From NCBI GenBank assembly GCA_041395725.1, contig JAWKZW010000001.1, positions 186,001 to 250,000 of the forward strand: 64,000 nt of DNA. The letters run 5' to 3'. The position numbers and the translations under genes were made by a program. The stretch is from Gammaproteobacteria bacterium (GTDB lineage Bacteria; Pseudomonadota; Gammaproteobacteria; Pseudomonadales; Pseudohongiellaceae). Of the stretch, positions 24,543 to 34,146 are shown in pieces; position 1 is the first letter of the stretch, and every line of letters begins with the position of its first letter. Below the pieces are notes generated by a model that worked only from the letters and a program-made list of their open reading frames with translations, was not told the DNA's origin and made no database searches.

Positions 24543-26960
24543 TCAGATGCCAGGCTCAGGAAAGGCTATGAGTTTTTTACGACTCGCCTCAACATCCAGA
24601 ACAAGTTGCGTCATTTTCAGGACGCTGTCGGGATTCAGGGCGATGGAATGAATACCCTGTTCTACGAGCCAGCGGGTAATTTCCGGAAAATCCGAGGGCG
24701 CCTGGCCACAGATACCGATGTACCTGCCTTTTTTCTTACAGGCCTTTATCGCCATTTCCATCAACAGGGTAACTGCTTCGTTGCGCTCATCGAACTGTGC
24801 AAGCAGCCCTGAATCCCGGTCCACCCCGAGAGTAAGCTGAGTCAGATCGTTGGACCCGATCGAGAACCCGTCGCAATGCTCGAGAAATTGGTCCGCCAGC
24901 AGAGCATTGGCCGGAATTTCACACATCAGGATGATGCGCAAACCGTTTTCACCCCGTTTCAAACCATGGTTCCCCATCAGCTCGATGACCTCGCGAGCTT
25001 CATCCACTGTCCGTACAAAAGGCAGCATAACCTCCAGATTGACCAGCCCCATTTCTTCCCGAACTTTCTTGACCGCTTCGCATTCGAGTAAAAAACACTC
25101 GGCAAACTGCTCAGAGTGATAACGGGAGGCCCCGCGAAAGCCCAGCATCGGGTTCTCTTCCTCTGGTTCGAAATGCTCGCCGCCCAGCAGTTTGGCATAC
25201 TCGTTCGATTTAAAATCGCTCATCCGCACGATCACGGGTTTAGGAAAAAATGCCGCCGCGATAGTGCCTATCCCCTCGGCCAGGCGTTCGACGTAAAAAT
25301 TCCGCGGGCCCGGGTATCCGGCAATGCGCCTGGTGATCTCAGCCTGCAGGTCGCTTTCCAGGCTGTCAAACTCCAGCAGGGCTCGAGGGTGAATACCGAT
25401 GCTGTGACTGATAATGAACTCCAGGCGGGCCAGGCCAACCCCGTCATTGGGCAGGCGGCTGAACTCCAGCGCCCTGCCCGGATCGCCCGCAATCAGCATG
25501 ATCCGGGTCTCGGGCCGCGGGAGCACCTCCAGATCGATCTCTTCCTTGCTGAAATCAAGCAGCCCTTCGTAGACAGTCCCTATTTCCCCTTCCGCACAGC
25601 AGACAGTGACCTCCTGTCCGTCTGCCAGCAGTTCCGTCCCATTACCGGTACCCACCACTGCCGGAATCCCCAGCTCCCTGGCAATAATCGCCGCATGACA
25701 CACCCGTCCGCCACGGTTGGTGACAATCGCACTGGCCACCTTCATGACCGGCTCCCAGTCCGGGTCGGTCATGTCTGTCACCAGTACCTCACCAGGCTGC
25801 AGCTCACTCATGTGGCTTGCATCCAGAACGGATCTCACTTTTCCGGCGCCAATACGGGCACCCACGCTCTTGCCCTCCACCAGTACGGTACCTGTCTCAT
25901 GCAGCGTATAGCTGACCTGGCGCGCCGTGCTATCGCCGGCATGCACGGTTTCCGGTCGGGCCTGCACCACGAATAATTCACCGCTGTTTCCGTCTTTAGC
26001 CCATTCGATATCCATGGGCCGCTGATAGTGCTTTTCTATGACCAGCGCATAACGGGCCAGCTGCAACACTTCAGCGTCACTGATGGCAAAGCGATTGCGA
26101 TCCTGCATACGCACTTCGACGTTGCGAGTAGCATTGCCGGTCACATTGTCGTCACCATAGATCATCTTCAGGGCCTTGGCGCCCAGCTGGCGACGAATTA
26201 TCGGCCTCAGGTCGTCCTTGAGGGTATTCTTGTAAACCAGGAATTCATCCGGATTAACCGCCCCCTGCACGACGTTCTCACCGAGACCGTATGCCGCGGT
26301 GATCATAACCACGTCCCGGAAACCGCTTTCAGTATCGAGGGTGAACATAACCCCGGAAGCGGCGAGATCGGAGCGCACCATTTTCTGTACACCGATAGAG
26401 AGGGCTACACTCATGTGATCGAAGCCCTTGTGAATTCGATACATGATGGCCCGATCCGTGAACAGGGATGCCAGCACACGTTTACAGGTGCGCTGTAGCT
26501 GGTCGATGCCCTGTACGTTGAGGTAGGTTTCCTGCTGACCCGCAAAAGAAGCGTCAGGGAGATCCTCGGCGGTTGCCGACGACCGGACGGCTACTTCCGG
26601 GTAGTTGCCGTTGTTCTCCTGCCTCAGCATCTCATAGGCCTGATTGATTTCACCGATGACCTCGGAGGGCATCTCACCATCCAGAATCCAGCCACGGATG
26701 CTGGCCCCGGTCCGTGCCAGGGCATGCACATCCCCGCTATCCAGTTCCGCCAGTGCCCGGGCTATCCTGTCGCGCAGTCCGTTGTGATCGAGGTACAGGT
26801 AGTAAGCCTCGGCAACGGTCGCAAACCCACCCGGAACCTTGACGCCCTCTGCGCTGAGCTCACGGTACATTTCACCCAGTGACGCGTTCTTGCCACCCAC
26901 CAAGGGTACGTCGCGGATACCCAGTTCAGAAAATAATCTGATATATCTGAATGAAGACAC
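24543..26960 (-). CDS. ppsA: Phosphoenolpyruvate synthase
   Basis: 805 residues, close to the E. coli enzyme. Domains in order: the ATP-grasp pyruvate-phosphate-dikinase N-terminal domain (VPLVGGKNASLGEMYREL), a swivelling phosphohistidine domain (TNRGGRVCHAAIIARELGIP, phosphorylated His422), and a PEP-utilising barrel with GSNDLTQLTLGVDRDS and ICGQAPSDFPE. It converts pyruvate, ATP and water to PEP, AMP and phosphate, the entry step to gluconeogenesis. The class I aldolase gene 160 bases upstream on the same strand belongs to the same pathway. No PpsR-type regulatory protein is visible nearby. Confidence 0.95.
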   Translation of the reverse strand: MSSFRYIRLFSELGIRDVPLVGGKNASLGEMYRELSAEGVKVPGGFATVAEAYYLYLDHNGLRDRIARALAELDSGDVHALARTGASIRGWILDGEMPSEVIGEINQAYEMLRQENNGNYPEVAVRSSATAEDLPDASFAGQQETYLNVQGIDQLQRTCKRVLASLFTDRAIMYRIHKGFDHMSVALSIGVQKMVRSDLAASGVMFTLDTESGFRDVVMITAAYGLGENVVQGAVNPDEFLVYKNTLKDDLRPIIRRQLGAKALKMIYGDDNVTGNATRNVEVRMQDRNRFAISDAEVLQLARYALVIEKHYQRPMDIEWAKDGNSGELFVVQARPETVHAGDSTARQVSYTLHETGTVLVEGKSVGARIGAGKVRSVLDASHMSELQPGEVLVTDMTDPDWEPVMKVASAIVTNRGGRVCHAAIIARELGIPAVVGTGNGTELLADGQEVTVCCAEGEIGTVYEGLLDFSKEEIDLEVLPRPETRIMLIAGDPGRALEFSRLPNDGVGLARLEFIISHSIGIHPRALLEFDSLESDLQAEITRRIAGYPGPRNFYVERLAEGIGTIAAAFFPKPVIVRMSDFKSNEYAKLLGGEHFEPEEENPMLGFRGASRYHSEQFAECFLLECEAVKKVREEMGLVNLEVMLPFVRTVDEAREVIELMGNHGLKRGENGLRIILMCEIPANALLADQFLEHCDGFSIGSNDLTQLTLGVDRDSGLLAQFDERNEAVTLLMEMAIKACKKKGRYIGICGQAPSDFPEITRWLVEQGIHSIALNPDSVLKMTQLVLDVEASRKKLIAFPEPGI

Positions 26961-27123
26961 AGTGTCGCCAACTCCTGACTAAGAGGCTGTTGCGAAAACG
27001 ATAGGCACGCAGCCGGAACAAGGAAATAACTGACTTTAAGGCGCCGTTAAACAGCTTTAGAAGAGCATTCCGGGCCCGTCTTTAACACATTATTGGCCAG
27101 CGCATTAGTTCTTCGATGGTCTG

Positions 27124-28170
27124 CTAGGCGATAGTTATTTTCTTATCGAGGTAGACATCCTGAATCGCATTCAGGAGCGCGACTCCATCAGCCATCGGCT
27201 TCTGGAACGCTTTTCGGCCTGATATCAGACCCATGCCACCGGCCCGCTTGTTGATCACTGCAGTTCGCACCGCCTGGTGCAGATCATCGGAGCCACTGGG
27301 CCCGCCGGAATTGATCATACCGGTTCTGCCCATGTAGCAGTTGGCTACCTGGTAGCGGACCAGTTCGATGGGGTGATCATTGGTCAGCTTGTCATACATG
27401 CCGGGGTGGGTCTTGCCGAAACCGATTGCCGTAAAACCGCCGTTACATTCAGCCTGCTTCTGCTTGATGATATCGGCATCGATTGTCGCTGCCAGGTGAT
27501 TGGCCTGGCCGGTGGTGTCGGCGGCGGTATGGTAGTCTACGCCGTCCTTCTTGAAGGCGGAATTTCTCAAATAGGCCCACAGTACCGTTGCCATCCCCAG
27601 TTCATGGGCCAGTTCAAAAGCCTCGCTGACCTCCTGGATCTGGCGGCGGCTTTCCACCGAACCGAAGTAGATAGTGGCACCCACCGCCACGGCGCCCAGG
27701 TCGAAAGCCTGTCGCACGCTGGCAAACAGAGTCTGGTCGTGGATAGTCGGGTACGTCAGCAGTTCATTGTGGTTGATCTTCACGATGAACGGAATTTTGT
27801 GGGCATATTGCCGCGCTACCGAACTCAGGACGCCCAGGGTTGAGGCGACCGCATTGCAGCCACCTTCGATGGCGAGACGGACGATATTTTCCGGATCGAA
27901 ATACAGAGGATTCGGCGCGAATGAGGCGCCGGCGGTGTGCTCTACGCCCTGATCCACCGGCAGGATCGACAGGTAACCGGTGCCCCCTAATCTGCCCTGA
28001 TTCATCATCGCGGCCAGCGAACGCAGTACCGAGGGGTTACGGTGCTTGTGACTGACCACCCGATCGAGGTAGTCGGGCCCGGGCAGATGCATTGTCGAGG
28101 AGGATATACCTTTGCAGTTATAGTTGAGCAGGTCGTCGGCTTCAGCGCCGAGTATTGTCTGTATGTCCAT
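27124..28170 (-). CDS. fbaB: Class I fructose-bisphosphate aldolase (FbaB/DhnA type)
   Basis: 348 residues of the archaeal-type class I aldolase family, which forms a Schiff base rather than using zinc. Visible hallmarks are LPVDQGVEH near the N-terminus, AIEGGCNAVAST, VKINHNE, and DADIIKQK in which Lys236 is the expected Schiff-base lysine. GLISGRKAF binds the sugar phosphate end. It interconverts fructose 1,6-bisphosphate with dihydroxyacetone phosphate and glyceraldehyde 3-phosphate; E. coli FbaB is the gluconeogenic isozyme. Its place beside ppsA supports a gluconeogenic pair, but the 160-base gap leaves room for separate promoters. Confidence 0.93.
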   Translation of the reverse strand: MDIQTILGAEADDLLNYNCKGISSSTMHLPGPDYLDRVVSHKHRNPSVLRSLAAMMNQGRLGGTGYLSILPVDQGVEHTAGASFAPNPLYFDPENIVRLAIEGGCNAVASTLGVLSSVARQYAHKIPFIVKINHNELLTYPTIHDQTLFASVRQAFDLGAVAVGATIYFGSVESRRQIQEVSEAFELAHELGMATVLWAYLRNSAFKKDGVDYHTAADTTGQANHLAATIDADIIKQKQAECNGGFTAIGFGKTHPGMYDKLTNDHPIELVRYQVANCYMGRTGMINSGGPSGSDDLHQAVRTAVINKRAGGMGLISGRKAFQKPMADGVALLNAIQDVYLDKKITIA

Positions 28171-28525
28171 TCAAGTCACCCGTTGTTAACAGTTGAAGCA
28201 TGACGGCAGCACCCGGCAGACTCCTGCCAGGCCGTTCCACTATCAGTCAGAGTCCTGAGTGCGTTGTAGCATTAGAGAAGAACGACGGGCTACCGAATTC
28301 TTCCGGCGTCGAACCCATAGTTTGACCTGGAACAAAAAACCCTCACTCTGTATCCCGGACTGGCTCTCGTCACGGCGAATATGGGACAGACAGCAATAGT
28401 CTGTGTAGCTGGAAGGGAACAGTAAAGAGTTGATGGTTTATTTAATGCCAGATTCTGACCGGGTCAGGGCATGAAGGGGCAGACAGACACTCCGCCCCGA
28501 TGAGGATGAGGGTTCGTCCATAACC
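28171..28525. other. Intergenic, no gene seen
   Basis: No frame with a credible start and ribosome binding site is visible on either strand. The promoter of the aldolase gene should lie near 28171-28300. Confidence 0.5.
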
Positions 28526-28675
28526 CTATTCGAGGGTTTGCTCAATCGCAGCCACCAACTGATTGCCCGGTAACTGCCTGTCGAAATGACCATTATGCAC
28601 GGCAGCGACCAGCACCACGATGATGGGCAGAAAGGTTACCAGTCGAAACAGGTCAAGCGCTCTGAAATCTTTCAT
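28526..28675 (-). CDS. Small single-pass membrane protein (49 residues)
   Basis: ATG at 28675 follows a strong AGAGGTGG ribosome binding site. The product has a basic/acidic start (MKDFRALDLFRL), one transmembrane stretch (VTFLPIIVVLVAAV) and a polar tail (NGHFDRQLPGNQLVAAIEQ). I do not recognise a family. A second tiny membrane protein is encoded 150 bases upstream on the same strand, so the two may be made together. Confidence 0.55.
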   Translation of the reverse strand: MKDFRALDLFRLVTFLPIIVVLVAAVHNGHFDRQLPGNQLVAAIEQTLE

Positions 28676-28827
28676 TTGTACCACCTCTGGCTGCAATGAT
28701 TAGTTTTATGTTGCCTTGCCACTCAACCCTGTTGCTCGGCTTCCAGCCTGCCTGCAACCGGAGTTCGCTTGCAGGCCTTAAGTCCCTGTCGGGCTGAGTT
28801 CGCGGGTATTCCTTCCCTAGACAGCGC

Positions 28828-28932
28828 CTAGTTGGCAACTGCGTAAACCGCCAGGATAACAATCAATATCAATGAGTTATGCCAATTCTTCACGGTACTG
28901 GAGTTGGGGTACTGAAATTCTTCTGTTTTCAT
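28828..28932 (-). CDS. Small single-pass membrane protein (34 residues)
   Basis: ATG at 28932 opens a frame for MKTEEFQYPNSSTVKNWH, followed by a C-terminal hydrophobic helix (SLILIVILAVYAVAN) and stop. The upstream GAGAA is a modest ribosome binding site. The arrangement, a soluble N-terminus with a C-terminal membrane helix, is common among tiny regulatory subunits of membrane complexes, but there is no homology I recognise. Confidence 0.45.
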   Translation of the reverse strand: MKTEEFQYPNSSTVKNWHNSLILIVILAVYAVAN

Positions 28933-29163
28933 GGTTCTCGTATTTAACTGATTCAAAGTTGACTGTGTTTTTTAGCTGGACCCAGACGATGCCATACCCT
29001 CTGTTTCCATGGTTTGCAGAATAGTGAATTACCGACGGGCTGAATATGGGTCAACCGATCCATGTATATTTATACAGTATTTATATGCCGGGCAGTGACT
29101 CTGGCTACATAAACCCGGGCCTGTGCTATGATCGCCAACAAATAACAACAAAAAACTCTAGCC

Positions 29164-29790
29164 ATGAAGCACTTCGAAAGCCGTCCGTCATTTTCCGGCT
29201 GCACCGCAGCCGATGTCGTCAAGTGGTACTACGACTGTGCCTGGAACACCATGAACGGGGCCAAACGAGCCATCGTCGCCCGCGCCGTTGACCTCTATAT
29301 CGGTGAAATCGATGCCGAGCACCGCACGGTTCGATTCAATATTCCGGAAGATCCAGACGACGGGGACCAGTTTCTCGCCTGCAACAAAAAGAACATCAAG
29401 GTCATCGATGATTTCTTCGCCGATAATGCGGTGCGCAACAAGCATTTCCGTGACTCTCTTGAGGTCTTTGTGGCCCGGGCAATAGACGAAATATTTGAAA
29501 CCGACTGCTGCGAAATCCTGAAGCAGAAGCTGTTCCCGGAAGAAATCGTACCCCACACTCAGGAGGAGCTCGATACGCTGTTGATGGAAACCAATTCCAG
29601 TTACACGGATGCGGTCAACGAATGTGTGCGAATTTTCCGCAACGGCCTGACCGATGACACTGAAGAAGAGTTGGAGATCCTGGAAAGCAAGCTGCTGAAA
29701 GCGCGACAAAAGCTGGACAAGAATGTCGGCGCCATAGAAAACGAGTTGCTGCGTCGCAAGCAGGTAAAAGACAAACCCAGAACGGAGTGA
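29164..29790 (+). CDS. Conserved-looking hypothetical cytosolic protein
   Basis: 208 residues from ATG 29164. No signal peptide or membrane segment is present. The N-terminal half contains an aromatic cluster (VVKWYYDCAWNTMNGAKRAIV) and a short acidic segment (NIPEDPDDGDQF). The middle reads FRDSLEVFVARAIDEIF. The last 60 residues are strongly charged and helical (EEELEILESKLLKARQKLDK), probably a coiled coil. The codon pattern matches the neighbours. I do not recognise the family; the next gene starts 68 bases downstream. Confidence 0.7.
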   Translation: MKHFESRPSFSGCTAADVVKWYYDCAWNTMNGAKRAIVARAVDLYIGEIDAEHRTVRFNIPEDPDDGDQFLACNKKNIKVIDDFFADNAVRNKHFRDSLEVFVARAIDEIFETDCCEILKQKLFPEEIVPHTQEELDTLLMETNSSYTDAVNECVRIFRNGLTDDTEEELEILESKLLKARQKLDKNVGAIENELLRRKQVKDKPRTE

Positions 29791-29858
29791 CCAACCCCCA
29801 GCCGACCCCGGGGTTGTCCTGCCAACATGAGTCGCCTATCTGAATCGAAGGTACTGCC

Positions 29859-31976
29859 TTGAACACTTGTATTCTTTCGCAGCCAGAACACTTCTCGAGC
29901 CCTGCCCCCGGCAAGATACCTGTTGCTTTTCTTCTGCTTGCTTTTTCTCTGCTGATCGCCACGCCATCGTTTTCTCAGGAGCGCGGCACTCCTTACGGCG
30001 AATGGCACTTTCAGAGTGGCGACGCCTGGGGGACCCGCTACTCGCCCCTGGACCAGATCGATGGTGATAATTTTTCCCAACTGGAAACCGCCTGGCTCTG
30101 GCGCGGCGACAATTTTGGCCCGCAGGTGGACTACATCAATCGAGCCACGCCGCTCTACGTCAACGGAAGACTCTATACCGTGGCAGGCTCGCGCCGGACC
30201 GTAGTAGCCATCGACCCGGCCACCGGCGAAACCCTGTGGACCTTCCGCGAGCCGGACACCACCCGCTGGGAACGCTCCATGCGGACCAGCTACGGGAAGG
30301 GCGTCGCTTATGGCCAGATTGACGGACGCGATGTTATCTATTTCACCAGCCCGGCGTTCTTTCTCTGGGCACTGGACGCAGAGACGGGCCTGCCGGTGGA
30401 AAACTGGGGCACGCCGGTGGGTCTGGAAAGTTTTCCTCAGACCGGCGTCGTGGACCTGCTGCCGGACCTGCTGGCGGACTGGGGGCCCTGGCTGAACAGT
30501 GGCATTGACTATGACCCTGAGTTTGGCATCCCCCGGGAGCTGGGATACATCACCAGCTCCTCCCCTCCGATTGTCGTCAACGGCACCATTGTGGTGGGTA
30601 ATTCCGCCGAGCAGGGCTACAACCAGACCCGCCTGGAAAACGTGCCAGGTGACATTCTCGGTTACGACGCCGGGACCGGAGAGTACCGCTGGAAGTTCCA
30701 CGTCGTCCCCCGCCCGGGTGAGGTGGGGCATGAAACCTGGCTGAACAATGCCTGGACCTATACGGGTGACGTATCGTCCTGGGCGCCCATGTCCGCCGAC
30801 CTGGAGCGGGGCATCGTCTACATCCCCACCAACACGGTGACTATCGATTATTTTGGCGGCTTCAGTCCTGGCGACAACCTGTTTTCCACCAGCATTATCG
30901 CGCTGGATGTACGCAACGGCGAAAGACTCTGGCACTACCAGGTAGTGCACAGCGACCAGTGGAACTATGACCTGCCGAATGTCCCGCTGCTGGTGGATCT
31001 GACTTTTGAGGGCCGGGAGATTCCAGCGCTCATCCAGAATACCAAGCACGGCTTCATTTTCGCTTTCAACCGGGTTACCGGCGAGCCCATCTGGCCCATC
31101 GAAGAGCGCCCGGTGCCACAGACTACCGTGCCAGGCAACTGGACTTCACCTACCCAGCCCTACCCCACCAGACCGGAATACATGGAGCCTGTCGACCTGA
31201 CACCCGATCGGGTAGTCGACTGGACCCCGGAAATACGCCGCCGTGCGCTGGAGATTCTGTCCACGTTCAATGTGGGCGGACCCTTCCTGCCCCGCAATCA
31301 TGCCGGTTTCAACGGCGCCCTGAACATGGCATGCGAAGGTGGCGTCAACATCTATCATCCGTCCATCATCGATCCCACCACAGGCATCATGTATGCCAGC
31401 CACAAGCCCCGTTGCAGTGGCGGGCTGGTGCAACCCGGGGCCGATGTCGATGTGCCGGACAGTATCATGACCACCGGCACAACCATTGCCCAATGGGTGG
31501 CCGGACGCGGTATCAGCCTGCCCAGGGTGGAGGGACTGCCCATCTTCAAGCCCCCGTATAACCGCCTGTCTGCCTACGACATGAACCGCGGCGAACGGAT
31601 ATGGTGGATTCCCATCGGCGAGCCTTCCGAGCAGGTTAAAAACCACCCGGCCCTGGCGGGCGTGGACCTGACGGACTGGGGCGGTGGCGGATTCGGCAAC
31701 CAGGGCGGTGAAGCCATCCACCTGGTGATGGGGGATCTGCTGGTCTACACCACCGAAGGGTTACGGGGGGCACCGCATCTGAGCGACGCGGGGCTGCCCT
31801 TGTTGCACGCGGCAGACAAACTGACCGGTGAAATGCTGGCCGAAGTTGAGATCCCGGTCACCGGGCAGTACGGCATGATGACCTACCTGCACGAGGGCAA
31901 ACAGTACCTGGTGGTACAGATAGCCTCCAGTGACTTTCCCGGCTCCCTGCTGGCACTGGCCCTGCCTGAGGGTTAG
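29859..31976 (+). CDS. PQQ-dependent dehydrogenase-like quinoprotein
   Basis: The start is TTG 29859; no in-frame ATG precedes the signal peptide (VAFLLLAFSLLIATPSFS). The 705-residue product is an eight-bladed quinoprotein propeller. It shows YGEWHFQSGDAWGTRYSPLDQI, AIDPATGETLWTFREP, WAPMSADLERGIVYIPT, HSDQWNYDLPNVPLL and MNRGERIWWIPIGEP, typical of the periplasmic glucose/glycerol-type PQQ dehydrogenases. There is no haem c motif, so it is not a quinohaemoprotein, and no adjacent-cysteine disulphide of methanol dehydrogenase is seen. The substrate is unknown. No PQQ biosynthesis gene occurs in the window; the PqqD-like gene at 11738 belongs to a different system. Confidence 0.82.
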   Translation: MNTCILSQPEHFSSPAPGKIPVAFLLLAFSLLIATPSFSQERGTPYGEWHFQSGDAWGTRYSPLDQIDGDNFSQLETAWLWRGDNFGPQVDYINRATPLYVNGRLYTVAGSRRTVVAIDPATGETLWTFREPDTTRWERSMRTSYGKGVAYGQIDGRDVIYFTSPAFFLWALDAETGLPVENWGTPVGLESFPQTGVVDLLPDLLADWGPWLNSGIDYDPEFGIPRELGYITSSSPPIVVNGTIVVGNSAEQGYNQTRLENVPGDILGYDAGTGEYRWKFHVVPRPGEVGHETWLNNAWTYTGDVSSWAPMSADLERGIVYIPTNTVTIDYFGGFSPGDNLFSTSIIALDVRNGERLWHYQVVHSDQWNYDLPNVPLLVDLTFEGREIPALIQNTKHGFIFAFNRVTGEPIWPIEERPVPQTTVPGNWTSPTQPYPTRPEYMEPVDLTPDRVVDWTPEIRRRALEILSTFNVGGPFLPRNHAGFNGALNMACEGGVNIYHPSIIDPTTGIMYASHKPRCSGGLVQPGADVDVPDSIMTTGTTIAQWVAGRGISLPRVEGLPIFKPPYNRLSAYDMNRGERIWWIPIGEPSEQVKNHPALAGVDLTDWGGGGFGNQGGEAIHLVMGDLLVYTTEGLRGAPHLSDAGLPLLHAADKLTGEMLAEVEIPVTGQYGMMTYLHEGKQYLVVQIASSDFPGSLLALALPEG

Positions 31977-32470
31977 ACAGCTTCAGCGCGTACCCGAATC
32001 GCGGTAATCCACCGAGTGTTGGGCCGTTATTGTGATACTGTTGATCCGCAACGAAATGTACTCCAGTGCCGATGGCGGAGTCCAAAGGGCTGAGAGACAA
32101 GAATCGAACTGATCTTCAATATCCTCCCTGAGCGGAGGGGGGTAAGTTTCAGCAGTTAAGAAGTAGGGATTGAATCCTGTAGAATATTGACTATAGATTA
32201 GACGATATGCCCCGTTTCACACTTGAAAGTGTCCAAAGCCTCTCGCGCAACTCATTGTCTGCTGCCTTCGGCGGCAGCGGAACTTATCAGTGTTCGGTCA
32301 ATATTGTCGTCAGGCAGCCAGGAGAAAAGCCTGGTATCCGGGTAATCTGGCTGGTGTGGTGCATACCAAGAATCGTGGCACACCAGCAGTCGGCGGATTG
32401 AGGAGCTGGTTTTCGATTGACAGATTCGCTTGCAAGAACTATCTAAAAGATTAGTTTAAAAGAAAGGCTC
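31977..32470. other. Intergenic, no gene seen
   Basis: One 64-codon frame at 32207-32401 lacks a ribosome binding site and family features and is not called. A short hairpin (ctgctgccttcggcggcag, about 32260-32278) is present without a T-tract. Confidence 0.5.
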
Positions 32471-32497
32471 ATGCTGAAGAGTCCGGGGAAAGGTTTT

Positions 32498-33241
32498 ATG
32501 TTCAGTCGCTTTAGCCGCTTTATTCGCGCCACGGCCCTCTGCCTGGCATTTGTTAGTGGGGTTACCCAGGTATATGCCGAAATACCAACGCTGGCCAGCC
32601 GTCTGGGATACACGGCGCCGGATCTGAATCCGCAGGTAATACAGCGGGCTGTCGCAGCGATGAACTGCGCAGTCAACCACGGAGCCAAACCGGCCAGAAG
32701 GCTGGCTGTTATCGACTTTTCCCTACCCTCGTCACAGCAGCGCTTATGGATTTTTGACTTGAAAACCGGCGCTCTTTTGCTCCAGGACTTGGTTGCCCAC
32801 GGCAAGGGCTCCGGCGGCAACTATGCCAGAACGTTTTCCAATCTGGAGGGCAGCCACCAATCCAGTATTGGCCTCTTTCGAACCAGAGAAAGCTATATAG
32901 GCAAGCATGGCTATTCGCTTCGCATGGACGGCCTCGAGCCGGGGATAAATGATCAGGCGCGCAGCCGTGCCATTGTAATCCATGCCGCCGACTACGTGGA
33001 TGAAAGCTGGATCGATCAGCAGGGCCGTATCGGTCGCAGCCAGGGGTGTCCGGCGGTTCGCCCGGAAGTGGCACGCATGGTGGTGGATAACCTCAAGGGC
33101 GGACAGTTCATGTTTTCTTACTACCCGGATGAGCATTGGCTGGCCACTTCAAAGTATTTGAATTGCCCGGGGCCAGAGGAAGGAAATCTTATCGCGGCAG
33201 TAAGCAAACAGGGCGATCTTAAGCCTGACCGATCCCGTTAA
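32498..33241 (+). CDS. L,D-transpeptidase-like murein enzyme (YkuD_2 type)
   Basis: Start at ATG 32498 is preferred because GGGGAAAGG lies five bases upstream; ATG 32471 would add nine residues. A signal peptide (ATALCLAFVSGVTQVYA) is followed by the catalytic domain: LAVIDFSLPSSQQRLWIFDL, VAHGKGSGG, then RAIVIHAADYV and RIGRSQGCPAVRP, where the Cys (residue 184 from this start) is the expected nucleophile and the His is in VIHAA. The family named murein L,D-transpeptidase catalytic domain protein acts on periplasmic peptidoglycan. The protein is complete at 247 residues; no binding module such as LysM is fused. Confidence 0.85.
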   Translation: MFSRFSRFIRATALCLAFVSGVTQVYAEIPTLASRLGYTAPDLNPQVIQRAVAAMNCAVNHGAKPARRLAVIDFSLPSSQQRLWIFDLKTGALLLQDLVAHGKGSGGNYARTFSNLEGSHQSSIGLFRTRESYIGKHGYSLRMDGLEPGINDQARSRAIVIHAADYVDESWIDQQGRIGRSQGCPAVRPEVARMVVDNLKGGQFMFSYYPDEHWLATSKYLNCPGPEEGNLIAAVSKQGDLKPDRSR

Positions 33242-33310
33242 CCTAACGGGATCGATTCGCCATCAGCTTTTTTCTTTGCTTTTTCAAGAGTGTCCAGCCA
33301 GGGAAAGCAA

Positions 33311-34015
33311 TCAGAGCGGCGGGTCCACTTTGTCAAACACCGAGCTGTTAACTCGATACCAGCCAGCGATAGCGTATCGGTCACGGGCTGCGGGCAACAC
33401 TTCATGGGGAAATTCCTCACTGAGAAACACCACCAGAGAGCCAAGCAAAGGTGTCACCCTGATACCGTCGAGGTCATCGTCATTCTTATAGATCACCAAT
33501 TCTCCGCCATCTTCCGATGTCCAGCCCGGATTAAGGTACAACACCAGCGACAACACCCGGTTTGCCTCCCCCCTGAATGCATCTTTATGTCGCTTGTAAT
33601 AGTCCCCTGTTCCATAGTGCGAGAAGTGACTCTCAAAAGAGAACAAACCAAGCAGCAGCTTCTCATTAAGATACTTTTGCAGTGCGCGAGCCCAGTTCAA
33701 CCAGTTTCTGCCGGCCGGCGAATCACCTTCTATCCAGCAGATCTCATCCGTGCGAACAAATTGACTTCGAACAAAATTACCTCCACGACCTACCCCGGCG
33801 GCTGAGAATTTCGCCTCGTTCATAGACACCACATGGCTGTGGAGTGAATCAACCAGACTCGTGGCAAGGGATGCGGGGTTAATACTGAACCCAGTTTCTT
33901 CAAGATCAGCGGCGATGCGGGCAAAAAGTGCCGGATCACCATCCTGCTCCGCTTCAGTGTTTGTTATTCCCGACAACGACCTCTGCATTTCACCGATGCT
34001 CTGTAGACCAGCCAT
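33311..34015 (-). CDS. 2-oxoglutarate/Fe(II)-dependent oxygenase (prolyl 4-hydroxylase type)
   Basis: 234 residues, cytosolic. The C-terminal half carries the full cofactor set: the HxD pair in YKRHKDAF, a long beta segment RVLSLVLYLNPGW, EDGGELVIY, the distal His in EEFPHEVLPA, and the 2-oxoglutarate-binding Arg in RYAIAGWYR. This matches the bacterial PHD/Egl-9-like group that hydroxylates proline in proteins such as EF-Tu. The N-terminal 70 residues are helical and family-variable. The gene lies 130 bases downstream of an FG-GAP/ASPIC gene on the same strand. Confidence 0.85.
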   Translation of the reverse strand: MAGLQSIGEMQRSLSGITNTEAEQDGDPALFARIAADLEETGFSINPASLATSLVDSLHSHVVSMNEAKFSAAGVGRGGNFVRSQFVRTDEICWIEGDSPAGRNWLNWARALQKYLNEKLLLGLFSFESHFSHYGTGDYYKRHKDAFRGEANRVLSLVLYLNPGWTSEDGGELVIYKNDDDLDGIRVTPLLGSLVVFLSEEFPHEVLPAARDRYAIAGWYRVNSSVFDKVDPPL

Positions 34016-34146
34016 TCAATCCGCATGGACAATACTTGCCAGCTTTTTACCTGCGCACAGATGTTACGCAAACTCTACCTGGTTGCACAGCCTGTCTTGG
34101 AAGAGACGGGTACGATCAGTCTCGCTCAGAGAGCAAGGATTACGCC

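Noticed and set aside
29601..31049. 482-codon reverse-strand open frame
   Set aside because: It is antisense to the PQQ-type dehydrogenase and overlaps the gene before it; no domain or start signal.
32207..32401. 64-codon forward frame
   Set aside because: No ribosome binding site, no hydrophobic or domain features, and it lies in an otherwise empty gap.
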